NCBI RefSeq assembly: GCF_035083965.1
Contig: NC_089723.1
Coordinates: 4,239,501 to 4,303,500 of the forward strand
From: Branchiostoma lanceolatum
Lineage: Eukaryota > Chordata > Leptocardii > Amphioxiformes > Branchiostomatidae
DNA length: 64,000 nucleotides
Reading direction: 5' to 3'
The position numbers were made by a program, and so were the translations under genes. The notes under the pieces were generated by a model. That model did no database searches and was not told the origin of the DNA. It saw only the letters and a list, made by a program, of their open reading frames with translations. Of this stretch, positions 48,401 to 57,255 are shown one piece after another (position 1 is the first letter of the stretch; each line of letters begins with the position of its first letter).

Positions 48401-51400
48401 CTCCGTTTAGTACGTATCCCGGGTCACAGGTGAACGTTACCACGTTCTGGTAGTTCCTCGCTCCGGTAGGGGGCGTCCGTGCTCCGTTAGCTGGGGCCAC
48501 CACCATCGGACATTGTACAGCTGACATTGTGAAATAGTCATATTCTATTCGTTAGTAGGCGTCTGTTTGCAAAGTTTGAATTCTAAAATAAGCGTACTTT
48601 ATTATGCTCTCACCATTACAGTGTAGGAGTGTGAAAACCACAATGAGTTAGAAATTGTAACTGTTAGTGCAAAATAAATCTTACGTGTGCATGTTGGAAC
48701 AGCGTTACTCCATGCCCTGTTAGCTTGGCACGTCGCAGAAGTAGCTCCGTTCAGTGTGTATCCCGGGTTACAGTTGAAGTTGACCACGTCCTGGTAGGAG
48801 GTCGCTCCGACAGGACTCAGAGATCCAAATGGTGGAGCCGTCAACTCCGGACATTGGACAGCTGAAAGGGTTCAATAGTCATGGTTAAAACCATATGAAG
48901 ATCCATATACTGAAGATTCATGGAGCAACGTGCATCATGGTTTTTCAAGGGCTGCACCACTTAAAGCCCCCTCTCACTAGTACTGGACCCGCGGTACGCT
49001 GGCGGCGTCGCTGCGTCCTAAACTGGATCTGTGTTACCCTTGACCTTATAATTGGAATATCATTCAAAACGTACAAGTATGACCAAAAAGACAACAACAC
49101 GCACAAATCTTAAAAATATCAATTTTTTGTCGATGAAATTCGTTGAATGCTTTGTTAATTCGATCGGCCGCAGTGACGCCGCCAGCGTGCCGCCGGTCTA
49201 GTGTTAAAAACATTATACTTTTTTTCTGATATTAATTAGTTTAAAGTCGCCTTACGTCCGCATATTGAAACAGTATCAGTCCAAGATGTGTTTGTTTATA
49301 TCTTACGTCGGCAGGTTGGAATAGGGGCACTCCATTGTTGGTTCGCTTGACAAGTCACACTGGAGGCTCCGTCAAGTTCGTATCCCGTGTTACAGGTAAA
49401 CGTGACCACGTCCTGGCAGTTCCTCGCTTCGGTAGAGGGCGTCCGTGCTCCGTTAGTTGGGGCCGCCAATCGAGGGCATTGTACGCCTGAAATGGTGAAT
49501 AACTTTTGAATAATGGGATCTATTTTAATACTGAAAAAAGCACGAAAACGCCTGTAATTCATACATGTATCTGTCTACCATGTATGAATACAGAAAATTC
49601 AAGCGATTTCAATCTAATGCTATCTTCACTTTAGTACCAGGTAAATGCAACAATCTGATAGACACTATCATATATCATGTCAAGTACATTTATTATTTAG
49701 GCCATGAAGTGAATCAGAAATCTGAAAATATGCCCTTTACTCATACAAGTACACGTTGGTACAGTTGCACTCCAGCTTCTGTCAGCTAGCCCGGTTGTGC
49801 AGCACTGCGATTGCGTGAGGGAATCATCAGAAAGATTTACTTACGATTGCATGTCTGTTGATTAGCACTCCATTCCCCATTCGCCTGACAGGTAATACTG
49901 GTTGAACCGGCGAGGTTGTAGCACTGGTTACAGGTGAACGTGACCACGTCCTGGTACCGTCCTATGGCTGTAGAACTCACTGCTCCGTTTGCTGGTGCTG
50001 TCCGGGCTGGGCATTGTACAGCTGAAAGTGAACAAGACATTGCAAATCAGTTAACAAAGCTGTACATTGCAATTGATATTTAGCATATGATTGATTCATG
50101 GTCATACAAATTACACCTGATATGTTCCCTTGCCCTCTTGTACGGTGCCGAGACATGGACCCTTACACAGGCATTAGCGGACAAACTAGATGCCTTCGAC
50201 TCTCAGTGCTTGAGGAAGATTGAAGGCATTCGTTGGGATGACTTCATTTCCAACGAAACGGTCCGTTGCAGAACTAACCAACTACCGTTTAGTTGTAGAA
50301 TCACAAAGCAACAGATGATCTTCCTGGGTCACGTCTCCAGGGCGGTTCCTACTCAGGACGCCATCAAACTGATTTCATCGGAACCCAACCCGTCATGGAA
50401 GCGACCTAGAGGTCGCCCTAGAGGAAGATGGGAAGACCAGATCTTCAACACGCTCCAGGGGCTGGGAGTCACCAGAAACAACTGGAGGGCCTATGCCGAG
50501 AGCAGACCAGCCTGGCGAGCCCTATGCATGTCTGCAGCCGCCATGCATCAGACACTGATGCCTGCGAATGATTGATTGATTGATTGATTGTTCCCTGCTT
50601 TGATAGGTGGCTGTCTCCTTTGAGGTCAAACAACGACATTACTTGTTGACGCTCGTCTGGTACACTATCGCACAGGTAAAGTAGACTACGTGAAAAAGCA
50701 GTTACTCATGACAAGCAACTGGATATGATTTTGGAAACGGTCAGACGTTCCAAGTAGCATCCACAAAATTTCGTCAGTGGTACTTAGCAAGATTTTACCC
50801 ACGAACTATGAATTCATACCGAAAAATGTGGAGACAGTTTTAGATAGTACAATAGGAAAAAAAGTCAGCACAAGTTTGATGTTATTGAGACAATAACTCC
50901 TTTTTTTTGCATCTAGGAGCAAAAACTGGTTTGCTGGCAAGGCTGGGTCCCAAGTACCAGACAGTTCGACCCGCATCCCTCCTTTCAAGAGGTGGGGTTT
51001 TACATCCTCTCAAATATTGCCCCCTAACTCCACTTTCGAACTAGGGGGGGTCGCGGCCTAGGATACTCATAGATTTGATGGTGTCCGCGCTCCGTTATGC
51101 TAGGGTCACATTTCCAATCCGGGGCCCGGCCGGGCAGTTTGCCGGAATTAAAAGTACGACATCGAAGACAACAAAAGACATAAACGTAAAACTGGTTATT
51201 CATAAGCATGATCTGTGTATAATCCTTGATAAGGATTTTTATTTTACGTTCCCGCAACAAGCCCGGGCGGACCACGGTATGGAAATGTGACCCTAGCATT
51301 AGTTGGGGCATTCAACAGCTGGCATTGTACGGCTGAAATGGTAAAAGAGTCATGTTCTGGAATCTATCTACGTATCTATGTATGTAGGGAGGAAAACCTA

Positions 51401-54400
51401 CAATGTAGGAGGTTACCAGATACGTTACTCCTCTTAAGCCCCTGTCACACCTGTGCGTATATACAAGTCCGCATGGGTTGCGTATTAACATGTTTTTGGT
51501 TTAGATTAAGTTTGCAGCCGAAGAAGTAATTTCTTTGGTTTGATAACCAGACAACACAACTATGGGTTAAAGTAGAAAACAACTTCCTCCCCGCAAAATT
51601 TACTTAAACCAAAAAAATGTTAATGCGCAACTCACGCGCACTTGAATATACGCACAAGTGTGACAGGGCCCTAAGGTCATGAGAAGAAGAAGAGGGTATT
51701 TATGTACAAAACATACATGAAACGACGTTCGTTAGTAGACGTCTGTTGGCCAATGTCTAAAATTAGAAAAGGCTTCCCTTCTCATGCTCTCAACAGTACA
51801 GTGTAGAAGTGTGAAAACAACAATTTGCAGGAAATTGCATCTATTAGTGAAGTGAACTTTATTGCTCAACAATCGTACATGGTACAATGTATGGCATGAA
51901 ATTATTATTATTAGTTGAAAATGCATCTTACGTGTGCATGCTGGAACTGCGTTAGTCCATGTTCTGTCAGCTTGGCACCTCGTATTGGCATTGCCGTTCA
52001 GTGTGTATCCCGTGTTACAGGTGAAGGTGACCACAGTCTGGTAGGAGGTGGCTTCAGTACTCCGCGATCCAAACGCTAGAGCCGTCAACGCCGGACATTG
52101 GACAGCTGAAAAGGTTCAATATTATTGTCTAAATATCTAGATTCTGATGATGCATGTCGCCCCGTGCATTATCGTTGTCAAAGGTCTGTACGGTACCCCT
52201 AGGGTGTTAAAATCAGTAAACATTTACTAGTAGTTTAAGTTGAAACTATCTAATACAGACGTGTTGAACCATGTTATGAATGTGGATTAGTTAGAATTCG
52301 TCTTACGTGCGCATGTCGGGACAGGAGCAGTCCATGTTGTGTCAGCTTGGCACGTCACACTAGCGGCTCCGTTCATTACATATCCCGTATTACAGGTGAA
52401 AGTCACCACGCTCTGGAAGGAGGTCGCTCCGGTAGGGGGCGTGCGAGCTCCGTTGGTTGGGGCCGTCAGCTCCGGACATTGTCCAGCTGAAATGGTCAAT
52501 AACCTTTTATCATGGGGATTTACATCCGTTCAGAAAAAACGCCTTTTAACATATGCCTGTCTACTATGTTTTGAAGATCTAGACGGAAAGCTTACGCAAT
52601 ATATTTCTGATGCTCTCTATACTTACATAATCTATCTAGTGATTGTATACTATAACCCGATTCAAATCGCTAGGCTATGGTAAATCGCTAAAGTATTATC
52701 AACATGGAATTTTTCTTACGTGTGCATGTTGGACGAGGATTACTCCATCTTCCGTCAGTTTGGCATGTCGTAGTTTCAGCACCGTTCCGTGCGTACCCCG
52801 AGTTACAGGTGAACGTCACCGTGGTCGGGTAGGCGTGTGGTCCGAGAGGACTCAGCGCTCCGTTAGTTGGGGCAGTCAACGTCGGGCATGGTCTGGCTGG
52901 AATAGTTAACAAACTTCTATTGCGGATATCTATTTCTAGATCTGTAGTAAAACAAATGCACAAAATGACGAATCCTAATCTATGCTTGTCTTTCATGTTT
53001 TGAATACAGAAAGGTCTTGCAATTTTCACTATCTGGTTAATACCTGCATATTACTATTTGATGGACATTGCTATCATGTACCAACTTGCAAGTCATCTTA
53101 CGTGTGCATGTTGGTACAGCGTTGCTCCATGCCATGTTAGCTTGGCACGTTGTGGTAGCAACGCCGTTCAGTGTGTATCCCGCGTTACAGGTGGTAGTGA
53201 CCTGGGTCTGGTAGGTCCTAGCTGTCGTACTCAGCGCTCCGTTAGCTGGGGCCGTCAAGCCCTGACATTGGACAGCTGAAAGAGTTCAATAATCTTAATT
53301 GATCAAAACCGACTAAGTATTTACAAACAATTGATGCATGGACCAACATTGGTTGTAAAGGGTCTCTGCAGTCCCACTTGAGTATAAAAACACTATGCTT
53401 TTTTTCTACAAACTGTTTTGTAGTTATGTTCGCCGAGAAGATTATGTTTTCGGTTACGCCAGCTGTAGGGTGGGTCTGTATGTATGTCAAGAGCATAACT
53501 CGAGAAACCATTGATGAATCTTCATGATTTTTGTTAGGTGTGTAGCGGTTGTGCAAAGAAAGGTCGAGTTCAAAAATCATTAAACGTTACCTGGCGTTTT
53601 TCAACAGTATAGCTTCGGAATTTGCATGTTTGTGTGTTTGCATGTAGGAGAAAAATTGACTTGATGGATCTTCATGATTTTCTTTCATACTATCTCCCGC
53701 AAGGGTATTGATTGCATGTTGTTACAAATATCAGTTCCCTAAAGGTCATCTTACGCGTGCATGTTGGCACAGGTCTAGTCCATGTTGTGTCAGCTTGACA
53801 CGTCACACTGGCGGCTCCGTTCAGTACGTATCCCGTGTTACAGGTGAACGAAACCACGTCCTGGCAGTTCCTCGCTCCGGTAGAGGGCGTCCGTGCTCCG
53901 TTAGTTGGGGCCCCCAACGGGGGGCATTGTACGCCTGAAATGGTGAATAACTTTTGAATAATGGGATCTATTTTAATACTGAAAAAGCACGAAAACGCCT
54001 GTAATTCATACATGTATCTTTCTGCCATGTATGAATACAGAGAAGTCAAGCGATTTCAATCTATTACTCTCTTGACTTTAGTACCAGGTAAATGCAACAA
54101 TCTGATAGACACTATCATATATCATGTCAAGTACATTTATTAATTAGGCCATGAATTGAATCAGAAATCTGAAAATATGCCCTTTAGTCATACAGGTACA
54201 CGTCGGCACAGTTACACTCCAGCTTCTGTCAGCCCGGCTGTGCAGCACTGCGATTGCGTGAGGGAATCATCAGAAAGATTTACTTACGATTGCATGTCGG
54301 TAGATTTGCACTCCATTGCCCATTCGTCTGGCAGGTAGCACTGGTTGAGCCGGCCAGGTTGTAGCACTGGTCACAGGTGAACGTGACCACGTCCTGGCAG

Positions 54401-57255
54401 TTCCTCGCTTCGGTAGAGGGCGTCCGTGCTCCGTTAGTTAGGGCCCCCAACGGGGGGCATTGTACGCCTGAAATGGTGAATAACTTTTGAATAATGGGAT
54501 CTATTTATATACTGAAAAGAACACTAAAACGCCTGTAATTCATACATGTATCTCTCTACCATGTATGAATACAGAAAAGTCAAGCGATTTCAATCTGATA
54601 CTCTCTTGACTTTAGTACCAGGTAAATGCAACAATCTGATAGACACTATAATATATCATGTCAAGTACATTTATCATTTAGGCCATGAATTGAATCAGAC
54701 ATCTGAAAATATGCCCTTTAGTCATACAAGTACACGTCGGCAAAGTTGCACTCCAGCTTCTGTCAGCCCGGCTGTGCAGAACTGCGATTGCATGAGGGAA
54801 TCATCAGAAAGATTTACTTACGATTGCATGTCGGTAGATTTGCACTCCATAGCCCATTTGCCTGGCAGGTAGCACTGGTTGAGCCGGCCAGGTTGTAGCA
54901 CTGGTCACAGGTGAACGTGACCACGTCCTGGCAGTTCCTCGCTTCGGTAGAGGGCGTCCGTGCTCCGTTAGTAAGGGCCCCCAACGGGGGGCATTGTACG
55001 CCTGAAATGGTGAATAACTTTTGAATAATGGGATCTATTTATAAATACTGAAAAGAACACTAAAACGCCTGTAATTCATACATGTATCAGTCTACCATGT
55101 ATGAATACAGAAATGCAAGCGATTTTAATCTAATACTCTCTTGACTTTAGTACCAGGTAAATGCAACAATCAGATAGACACTATAATATATCACGTCAAG
55201 TACATTTATCATTTAGGCCATTAATTGAATCAGAAATCTGAAAATATGCCCTTTAGTCATGCAAGTACACGTCGGCACAGTTGCACTCCCTGAGCTTCTG
55301 TCAGCCCGGCTGTGCAGCACAGCGATTGTGTGAGGGAATCATCAGAAAGGTTTACTTACGATTGCATGTCGGTTGATTTGCACTCCATTGCCCATTCGTC
55401 TGGCAGGTACGACTGGTTGAGCCGGCGAGGTTGTAGCACTGGTTACAGGTGAAAGTCACCACGCTCTGGAAGGAGGTCGCTCCGGTTGGGGGCGTCCGTG
55501 CTCCGTTAGCTGGGGCCGCCAAAGGGGGACATTGTCGGCCTGAAATTTCCCGATAATCTTTAATTATGGGAATCCTTTAGCACTGAACATGCCAGTTGAT
55601 ACATGTAAATTCGCTGTACTTTTCGTTGGTTCAATGAAATTGTAGGTACGTCTACCAACTTAAAAGTATTGAGAATTAGTGAGTTAAGGTCCTAGGGTCT
55701 AGTTCTCTCTTTACTGTATGATAAATGTGCGAAGACACACAACATAAGCCCATTCACGGTCCCGATGACGCATGAATCTTTATGATTTTTTTTAGGTGTG
55801 TAGCGGTTGTGCAAAGAAAGGTCGAGTTCAAAAATCATTTAACGTTACCTGGCGCTTTTCAACAGTATTGCTTCAGAATTATCATGTTTGTGTGTTTGCA
55901 TGTAGGAGAAAAGGTGACTTGATGGGTTTTCATGATTTTCTTTCATACTATCTCCCGTAAGGGTATTGATTGCATTTTGTTACAAATATCAGTTAACTAA
56001 AAGTCGTCTTACGCGTGCATGTTGGGACAGGAGCAGTCCATCTTGTGTCAGCTTGACACGTCACACTGGCGGCTCCGTTCAGTACGTATCCCGTGTTACA
56101 GGTGAACGAAACCACGTCCTGGCAGTTCCTCGCTCCGGTAGAGGGCGTCCGTGCTCCGTTAGTTGGGGCCGACAATAGGGGGCATTGAACGCCTGAAATG
56201 GTGAGAAACCATTGAATAATAGGATCTTTTTTAATACTGAAAAAGCACGAAAACGCCTGTAATTCATACCTGTATCTGTCTGCCATGCATGAATACAGAA
56301 AAGTCAAGCGATTTCAATCTATTACTCTCTTGACTTTAGTACCAGGTAAATGCAACAATCTGATAGACACTATCATATATCATGTCAAGTACATTTATTA
56401 TTCAGGCCATGAATTGAATCAGAAATCTGAAAATATGCACTTAAGTCATACAAGTACACGTCGGCACAGTTGCACTCTCTGAGCTTCTGTCAGCCCGGCT
56501 GTGCAGCACTGCGATTACATGATGGAATCATCAGAAAGATTTACTCACGATTGCATGTCGGTAGATTTGCACTCCATTGCCCATTTGCCTGGCAGGTAGC
56601 ACTGGTTGAGCCGGCCAGGTTGTAGCACTGGTCACAGGTGAACGTGACCACGTCCTGGCAGTTCCTCGCTTCGGTAGAGGGCGTCCGTGCTCCGTTAGTT
56701 AGGGCCCCCAACGGGGGGCATTGTACGCCTGAAATGGTAAATTACTTTTGAATAATGGGATCTATTTAAATACTGAAAAGAACACTAAAACGCCTGTAAT
56801 TCATACATGTATCTGTCTACCATGTATGAATACAAAAAAGTCAAGCGATTTCAATCAAATACTCTCTTGACTTTAGTACCAGGTAAATGCAACAATCTGA
56901 TAGACACTATAATATGTCATGTCAAGTAAATTTATCATTTAGGCCATAAATTGAATCAGAAATCTGAAAATATACCCATACAAGTACACGTCGGCACAGT
57001 TGCACTCCAGCTTCTGTCAGCCCGGCTGTGCAGCACTGCGATTGCGTGAGGGAATCATCAGAGAGGTTTACTTACGATTGCATGTCGGTTGATTTGCACT
57101 CCATTGCCCATTCGTCTGGCAGGTACGACTGATTGAGCCGGCCAGGTTGTAGCACTGGTTACAGGTGAAAGTCACCACGCTCTGGAAGGAGGTCGCTCCG
57201 GTTGGGGGCGTCCGTGCTCCGTTAGCTGGGGCCGCCAAAGGGGGGCATTCTCCGC
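35155..57255 (-). CDS. Giant modular CCP/vWA/EGF type I membrane protein (5' end not found)
   Basis: Twenty-seven exons were read from 57255 down to a TGA at 35155, all with AG/GT borders. CCP exons are phase 1-1. Order from the N-terminal side: 17 CCP modules, vWA (two exons), CCP, EGF, a 14-residue linker, vWA (two exons), CCP, CCP, transmembrane exon, cytoplasmic tail. Individual exons are listed in the block entries. CCP modules are complement-control/sushi folds; vWA with MIDAS motifs binds ligands through a metal ion. The organisation suggests a cell-surface adhesion or recognition protein exposing a long sushi stalk. It resembles polydom/SVEP1 and factor B only in module types, not order. 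No signal peptide or first exon was seen between 57256 and 64000, so the N-terminus is missing. Confidence 0.8.
35412..35643. mobile_element. Foldback element of the CGTCAGTGA family
   Basis: 'agaaaacagttactcaagcaac...aaacggtcagac' on the left is inverted on the right as 'gtctgaccgtttccaaac...gtgttactgttttctt', around 'ctacctttcgtcagtga'. Partial relatives lie at 39160-39290, 45850-46075 and 50680-50820. Confidence 0.6.
35745..35935 (-). mobile_element. tRNA-derived SINE, inverted
   Basis: The reverse complement carries the head 'gtagctcaattggcagcgg' and body 'cgagcacgt' seen at 7098-7330. In the given orientation it ends 'gccgctgccaattgagctac'. Intronic in the CCP/vWA gene. Confidence 0.65.
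37357..38176 (-). CDS. Two membrane-proximal CCP exons
   Basis: Exon 38176-37991 encodes ATECSNPGQIPNGL... to WSGPVPVCRIPG. Exon 37536-37357 encodes ADQCPALTAPANGARTPATG... to WSNDVPTCTG. Each has the four CCP cysteines and the W between Cys3 and Cys4. The first is the canonical vertebrate-like type with NPG...NG. The second belongs to the same subtype as the distal array (CPxLTAPxNGARTP), showing that array modules have spread to both ends of the gene. Confidence 0.85.
38541..38738. repeat. (GGGA)n microsatellite, ~45 units
   Basis: A nearly pure GGGA array, preceded by short GA and AT repeats. In the intron between a CCP exon and the second vWA. The six long frames across it (GREGGREGG, PPSLPPSLP) are artefacts. 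Confidence 0.97.
38874..40296 (-). CDS. vWA domain 2 (two exons)
   Basis: Exon 40296-39989 encodes the first half: WDLVYLLDSSGSVGSSDF, with the MIDAS motif DSSGS, and ...SPLGGGTLLGNAI with the second MIDAS threonine. Exon 39141-38874 (268 bp) encodes ALVVVTDGNSADD, with the third MIDAS Asp, and ends near MANVLNT. All metal-binding positions are present, so ligand binding is plausible. The paired-exon layout and the 268-bp second exon are identical in vWA domain 1, indicating internal duplication. Confidence 0.88.
40410..40885 (-). pseudogene. Three partial copies of the vWA-2 exon 5' edge
   Basis: The acceptor region and first ~16 codons of exon 40296-39989 (AGGAITNRLNGPGWD) recur at about 40417-40475 (AGGPIVDRLNGP), 40597-40700 and 40776-40885 (AGGPIVDRLNEPGWD), each with the same flanking intron text ('gaaaaagcttca', 'cagattttttt'). 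The last stops in a poly-G/C tract exactly after the codon for WD. They lack the rest of the exon. Confidence 0.8.
41092..42033 (-). CDS. EGF-like exon and short linker exon
   Basis: Exon 42033-41926 encodes a six-cysteine EGF module, DACIPNPCLNGGRCFPTASG then YRCVCAAGFVGRDCG. It lacks the full D-x-D/N calcium signature. Exon 41133-41092 is only 42 bp (phase 1-1) and encodes FRPATIIPGLSTS, a linker to vWA domain 2. The small hairpin element at 41227-41320 lies between them. Confidence 0.8.
41227..41320. mobile_element. Short hairpin MITE
   Basis: TAGCCTGGAGTCCAGCCTTC and gaaggctggaccccaggcta pair almost perfectly, with 'ttagctt' / 'aagctaa' extending the stem. 94 bp. Confidence 0.8.
42424..42989 (-). 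CDS. CCP exon 42804-42989, with a truncated exon copy downstream
   Basis: Functional exon 42989-42804 encodes ADVCSDPGNPTNGFRRG... to WSGAVPTCR, a canonical CCP module. At 42424-42510 a second stretch encodes only the distal half (LDSPSYLTCNDDFMSATG then TWSGDVPTCRRKK) with no acceptor of its own; it is a truncated duplicate. Flanking text 'gcgattgaattgcaaatattctaaacattccgtgaacgcattc' is duplicated at 42349-42391 and 42570-42612. I include only 42804-42989 in the mature model. Confidence 0.75.
43089..43575. repeat. Duplicated poly-C segment and partial CCP exon edge
   Basis: 'cccccc...gcgaactgcg(c/t)agtgcaa...tcaatgagttcattaatgcacggatctgtgtagat' occurs at 43089-43160 and 43508-43580. Directly after the first copy, 43161-43207 repeats the 5' edge of CCP exon 42804-42989, with its acceptor, then stops. 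The MITE at 43308-43503 lies between the copies. Confidence 0.75.
43308..43503. mobile_element. TACTGTAAATACAGAAATG MITE, copy 3
   Basis: TIRs 'tactgtaaatacagaaatgt' / 'acatttctgcatttacagca'. The interior is similar to the copies at 24574 and 28411. Confidence 0.8.
43684..43876. mobile_element. Foldback MITE, TACTCTCCAAGCAGAG family, copy 4, with 9-bp TSD
   Basis: Almost the whole 193 bp is a hairpin. The left arm 'ttttgacgtgtttttt' continues 'ggcgtttttgtcgggttttc'; the right arm 'gaaaacccgacaaaaacgcc' continues 'taaaaacacgtcaaaa'. GAGAAAGGC flanks it at 43675-43683 and 43877-43885. It ends 20 bp from the end of the vWA-1 second exon (43896-44163), on its donor side. Confidence 0.93.
43896..45424 (-). 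CDS. vWA domain 1 (two exons)
   Basis: Exon 45424-45132 encodes WDIVFLMDSTRSVDYARV... and NQLGGGTFAGGA. Exon 44163-43896 (268 bp) encodes ALIVVTDGLSFDD and ends ...WRWFCLG. The first MIDAS motif reads D-S-T-R-S, with Thr in place of the usual first Ser of DxSxS; the other MIDAS residues (Thr, TDG) are kept. Metal binding may be weakened or altered. The intron holds a foldback MITE. Confidence 0.87.
44734..45107. mobile_element. CCCTCTCACTGGA-terminal MITE with nested insertion
   Basis: Left CCCTCTCACTGGATCCGCGG, right 'ggcgggtccagtgagaggg'. The interior has 'gcactcaacgaatttcatc' and 'gtgttgttgtctttttggtcatac', also found at 48968-49205. The stretch ~44880-45010, with a C16 tract, looks inserted later. 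Its right end lies 25 bp from vWA-1 exon 45132-45424. Confidence 0.7.
45435..45500 (-). mobile_element. Non-LTR retroelement 3' tail, inverted
   Basis: 'aagtttattgcaaattcctgcccgtaggct' is the reverse complement of tails at 34580-34612 and 39925-39960 ('gcctacgggcatgtatttgcaataaactt'). Confidence 0.6.
46335..48861 (-). CDS. CCP exons 46335-46511, 46983-47162, 48341-48520, 48685-48861
   Basis: Four CCP modules, in protein order from 48861. AVQCPELTAPPFGSLSPVG..., AVQCPMVVAPANGARTPPTG..., VRQCPMLTAPANGARTPPTG... and AVQCPALTAPAFGSLRPTG.... Two subtypes alternate: an NGARTPPTG form of 180 bp and an FGSL form of 177 bp. All have four cysteines in CCP spacing and end WSN(P/A)xPTC. The final one directly precedes vWA domain 1. 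The 1-kb MITE at 47211-48214 separates the second and third. Confidence 0.87.
47211..48214. mobile_element. 1-kb foldback element, CCCCCATTCCACTTGGACGG ends
   Basis: Ends CCCCCATTCCACTTGGACGG and ccgtccaagtggaatggggg are perfect inverses, and the pairing continues through 'cgctctcaccgcgctctcacggcgacct' with few changes. Sub-terminal sequence is a tangle of 'gagagcgccg' units. The interior carries 'cgttgagtgatctgtgaaatc', as in related shorter elements. No transposase. Confidence 0.9.
48968..49205. mobile_element. CCCTCTCACT-type MITE, degenerate
   Basis: 'ccctctcactagtactggacccgcggtacgctggcggcgtcgctg' at the left is answered by 'gacgccgccagcgtgccgccggtctagtg' at the right. Same interior as 44734-45107, in the opposite orientation. 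Confidence 0.65.
49307..50021 (-). CDS. CCP exons 49307-49486 and 49845-50021
   Basis: 50021-49845 encodes AVQCPARTAPANGAVSSTAI... with the variant TFTCNQCYNLAGSTS. 49486-49307 encodes GVQCPRLAAPTNGARTPSTE... with the variant ARNCQDVVTFTC. Each has one cysteine beyond the canonical four. A further 3'-edge remnant of a CCP exon is visible at 49253-49285, without an open module. The intron between them is a copy of the amplified ~350 bp spacer. Confidence 0.85.
50087..50592 (+). mobile_element. LINE ORF2 C-terminus with (TTGA)n tail
   Basis: Encodes LLYGAETWTLTQALADKLDA, CLRKIEGIRWDDFI, FLGHVSR, then RPRGRPRGRWEDQIF and a NW..A..R..WR end, with stop TGA at 50573-50575. This is the standard C-terminal end of non-LTR reverse transcriptases. 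It is followed at once by (TTGA)n, the insertion tail. 5'-truncated, sitting inside an intron of the CCP gene on the opposite strand; the frame is intact, so the insertion is fairly young. Confidence 0.88.
51066..51340 (-). pseudogene. CCP exon fragment disrupted by a MITE
   Basis: From 51335 downwards an acceptor and the start AVQCQLLNAP-TN of a CCP module are visible. The reading is broken by a 201-bp MITE at 51098-51298 and resumes briefly as GARTPS at 51078-51094. The rest of the module, including Cys2-Cys4, is absent. It lies between working CCP exons 49845-50021 and 51932-52105 and is presumably skipped. Confidence 0.8.
51098..51298. mobile_element. Harbinger-like MITE with TTA target duplication
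   Basis: Perfect 19-bp TIRs TGCTAGGGTCACATTTCCA / TGGAAATGTGACCCTAGCA, flanked by TTA at 51095-51097 and 51299-51301. A 3-bp TWA target duplication is typical of PIF/Harbinger. It is inserted within the coding part of a CCP exon. Confidence 0.92.
51435..51674. mobile_element. MITE, TAAGCCCCTGTCACACCTG ends
   Basis: Left TAAGCCCCTGTCACACCTG then 'tgcgtatatacaagt', right 'acttgaatatacgcacaagt' then 'gtgacagggccctaa', inverted over about 35 bp. Intronic. Confidence 0.85.
51932..53275 (-). CDS. CCP exons 51932-52105, 52307-52486, 52720-52896, 53102-53275
   Basis: Protein order from 53275: AVQCQGLTAPANGALSTTA..., ARPCPTLTAPTNGALSPLG..., AGQCPELTAPTNGARTPPTG... and AVQCPALTALAFGSRSTEA.... Each has four cysteines in canonical CCP spacing and W(S/T)xxxPxC at the end. 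Exon lengths are 174, 177, 180 and 174 bp, all phase 1-1. Introns are short (200-240 bp) apart from repeats. These modules are the more diverged, older part of the array. Confidence 0.88.
53420..53700 (+). repeat. Dispersed CATAACTCGAG repeat in a CCP intron; second copy 55770-55965
   Basis: 'cgccgagaagattatgttttcgg...agcataactcgagaaacc...ttaggtgtgtagcggttgtgcaaagaaaggtcgagtt' then 'gtaggagaaaa..tgacttgatgg'. The same tail occurs at 55795-55965 because the whole segment was carried along in the 2.26-kb duplication of the CCP array. Confidence 0.75.
53755..57255 (-). CDS. Recently amplified CCP exons (seven)
   Basis: Exons 53755-53934, 54288-54467, 54822-55001, 55360-55539, 56013-56192, 56549-56728 and 57076-57255, each 180 bp, phase 1-1. 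Start points lie 527-538 bp apart within blocks. Two subtypes occur. One ends CNTGYVLNGAAS...PVPTCT (53755, 56013). The other has C(N/D)QCYNLAGS...ANxPTCNR (54288, 54822, 55360, 56549, 57076), with Cys replacing the conserved Gly before Tyr. 53755, 54288, 54822, 56013 and 56549 also have ARNCQDVV with an added cysteine. Thus 54288, 54822 and 56549 carry six cysteines instead of four. Introns are near-identical copies of one ~350 bp spacer. Confidence 0.88.
53935..57075. repeat. Near-identical intron spacers of the CCP array
   Basis: Spacer text 'aacttttgaataatgggatc...aacgcctgtaattcatacatg...ttagtaccaggtaaatgcaacaatc...gtcaagtacatttat' occurs at 53935-54287, 54468-54821, 55002-55359, 56193-56548 and 56729-57075, and again at 49487-49844. 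Copies differ by only scattered substitutions and small indels. Confidence 0.92.
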
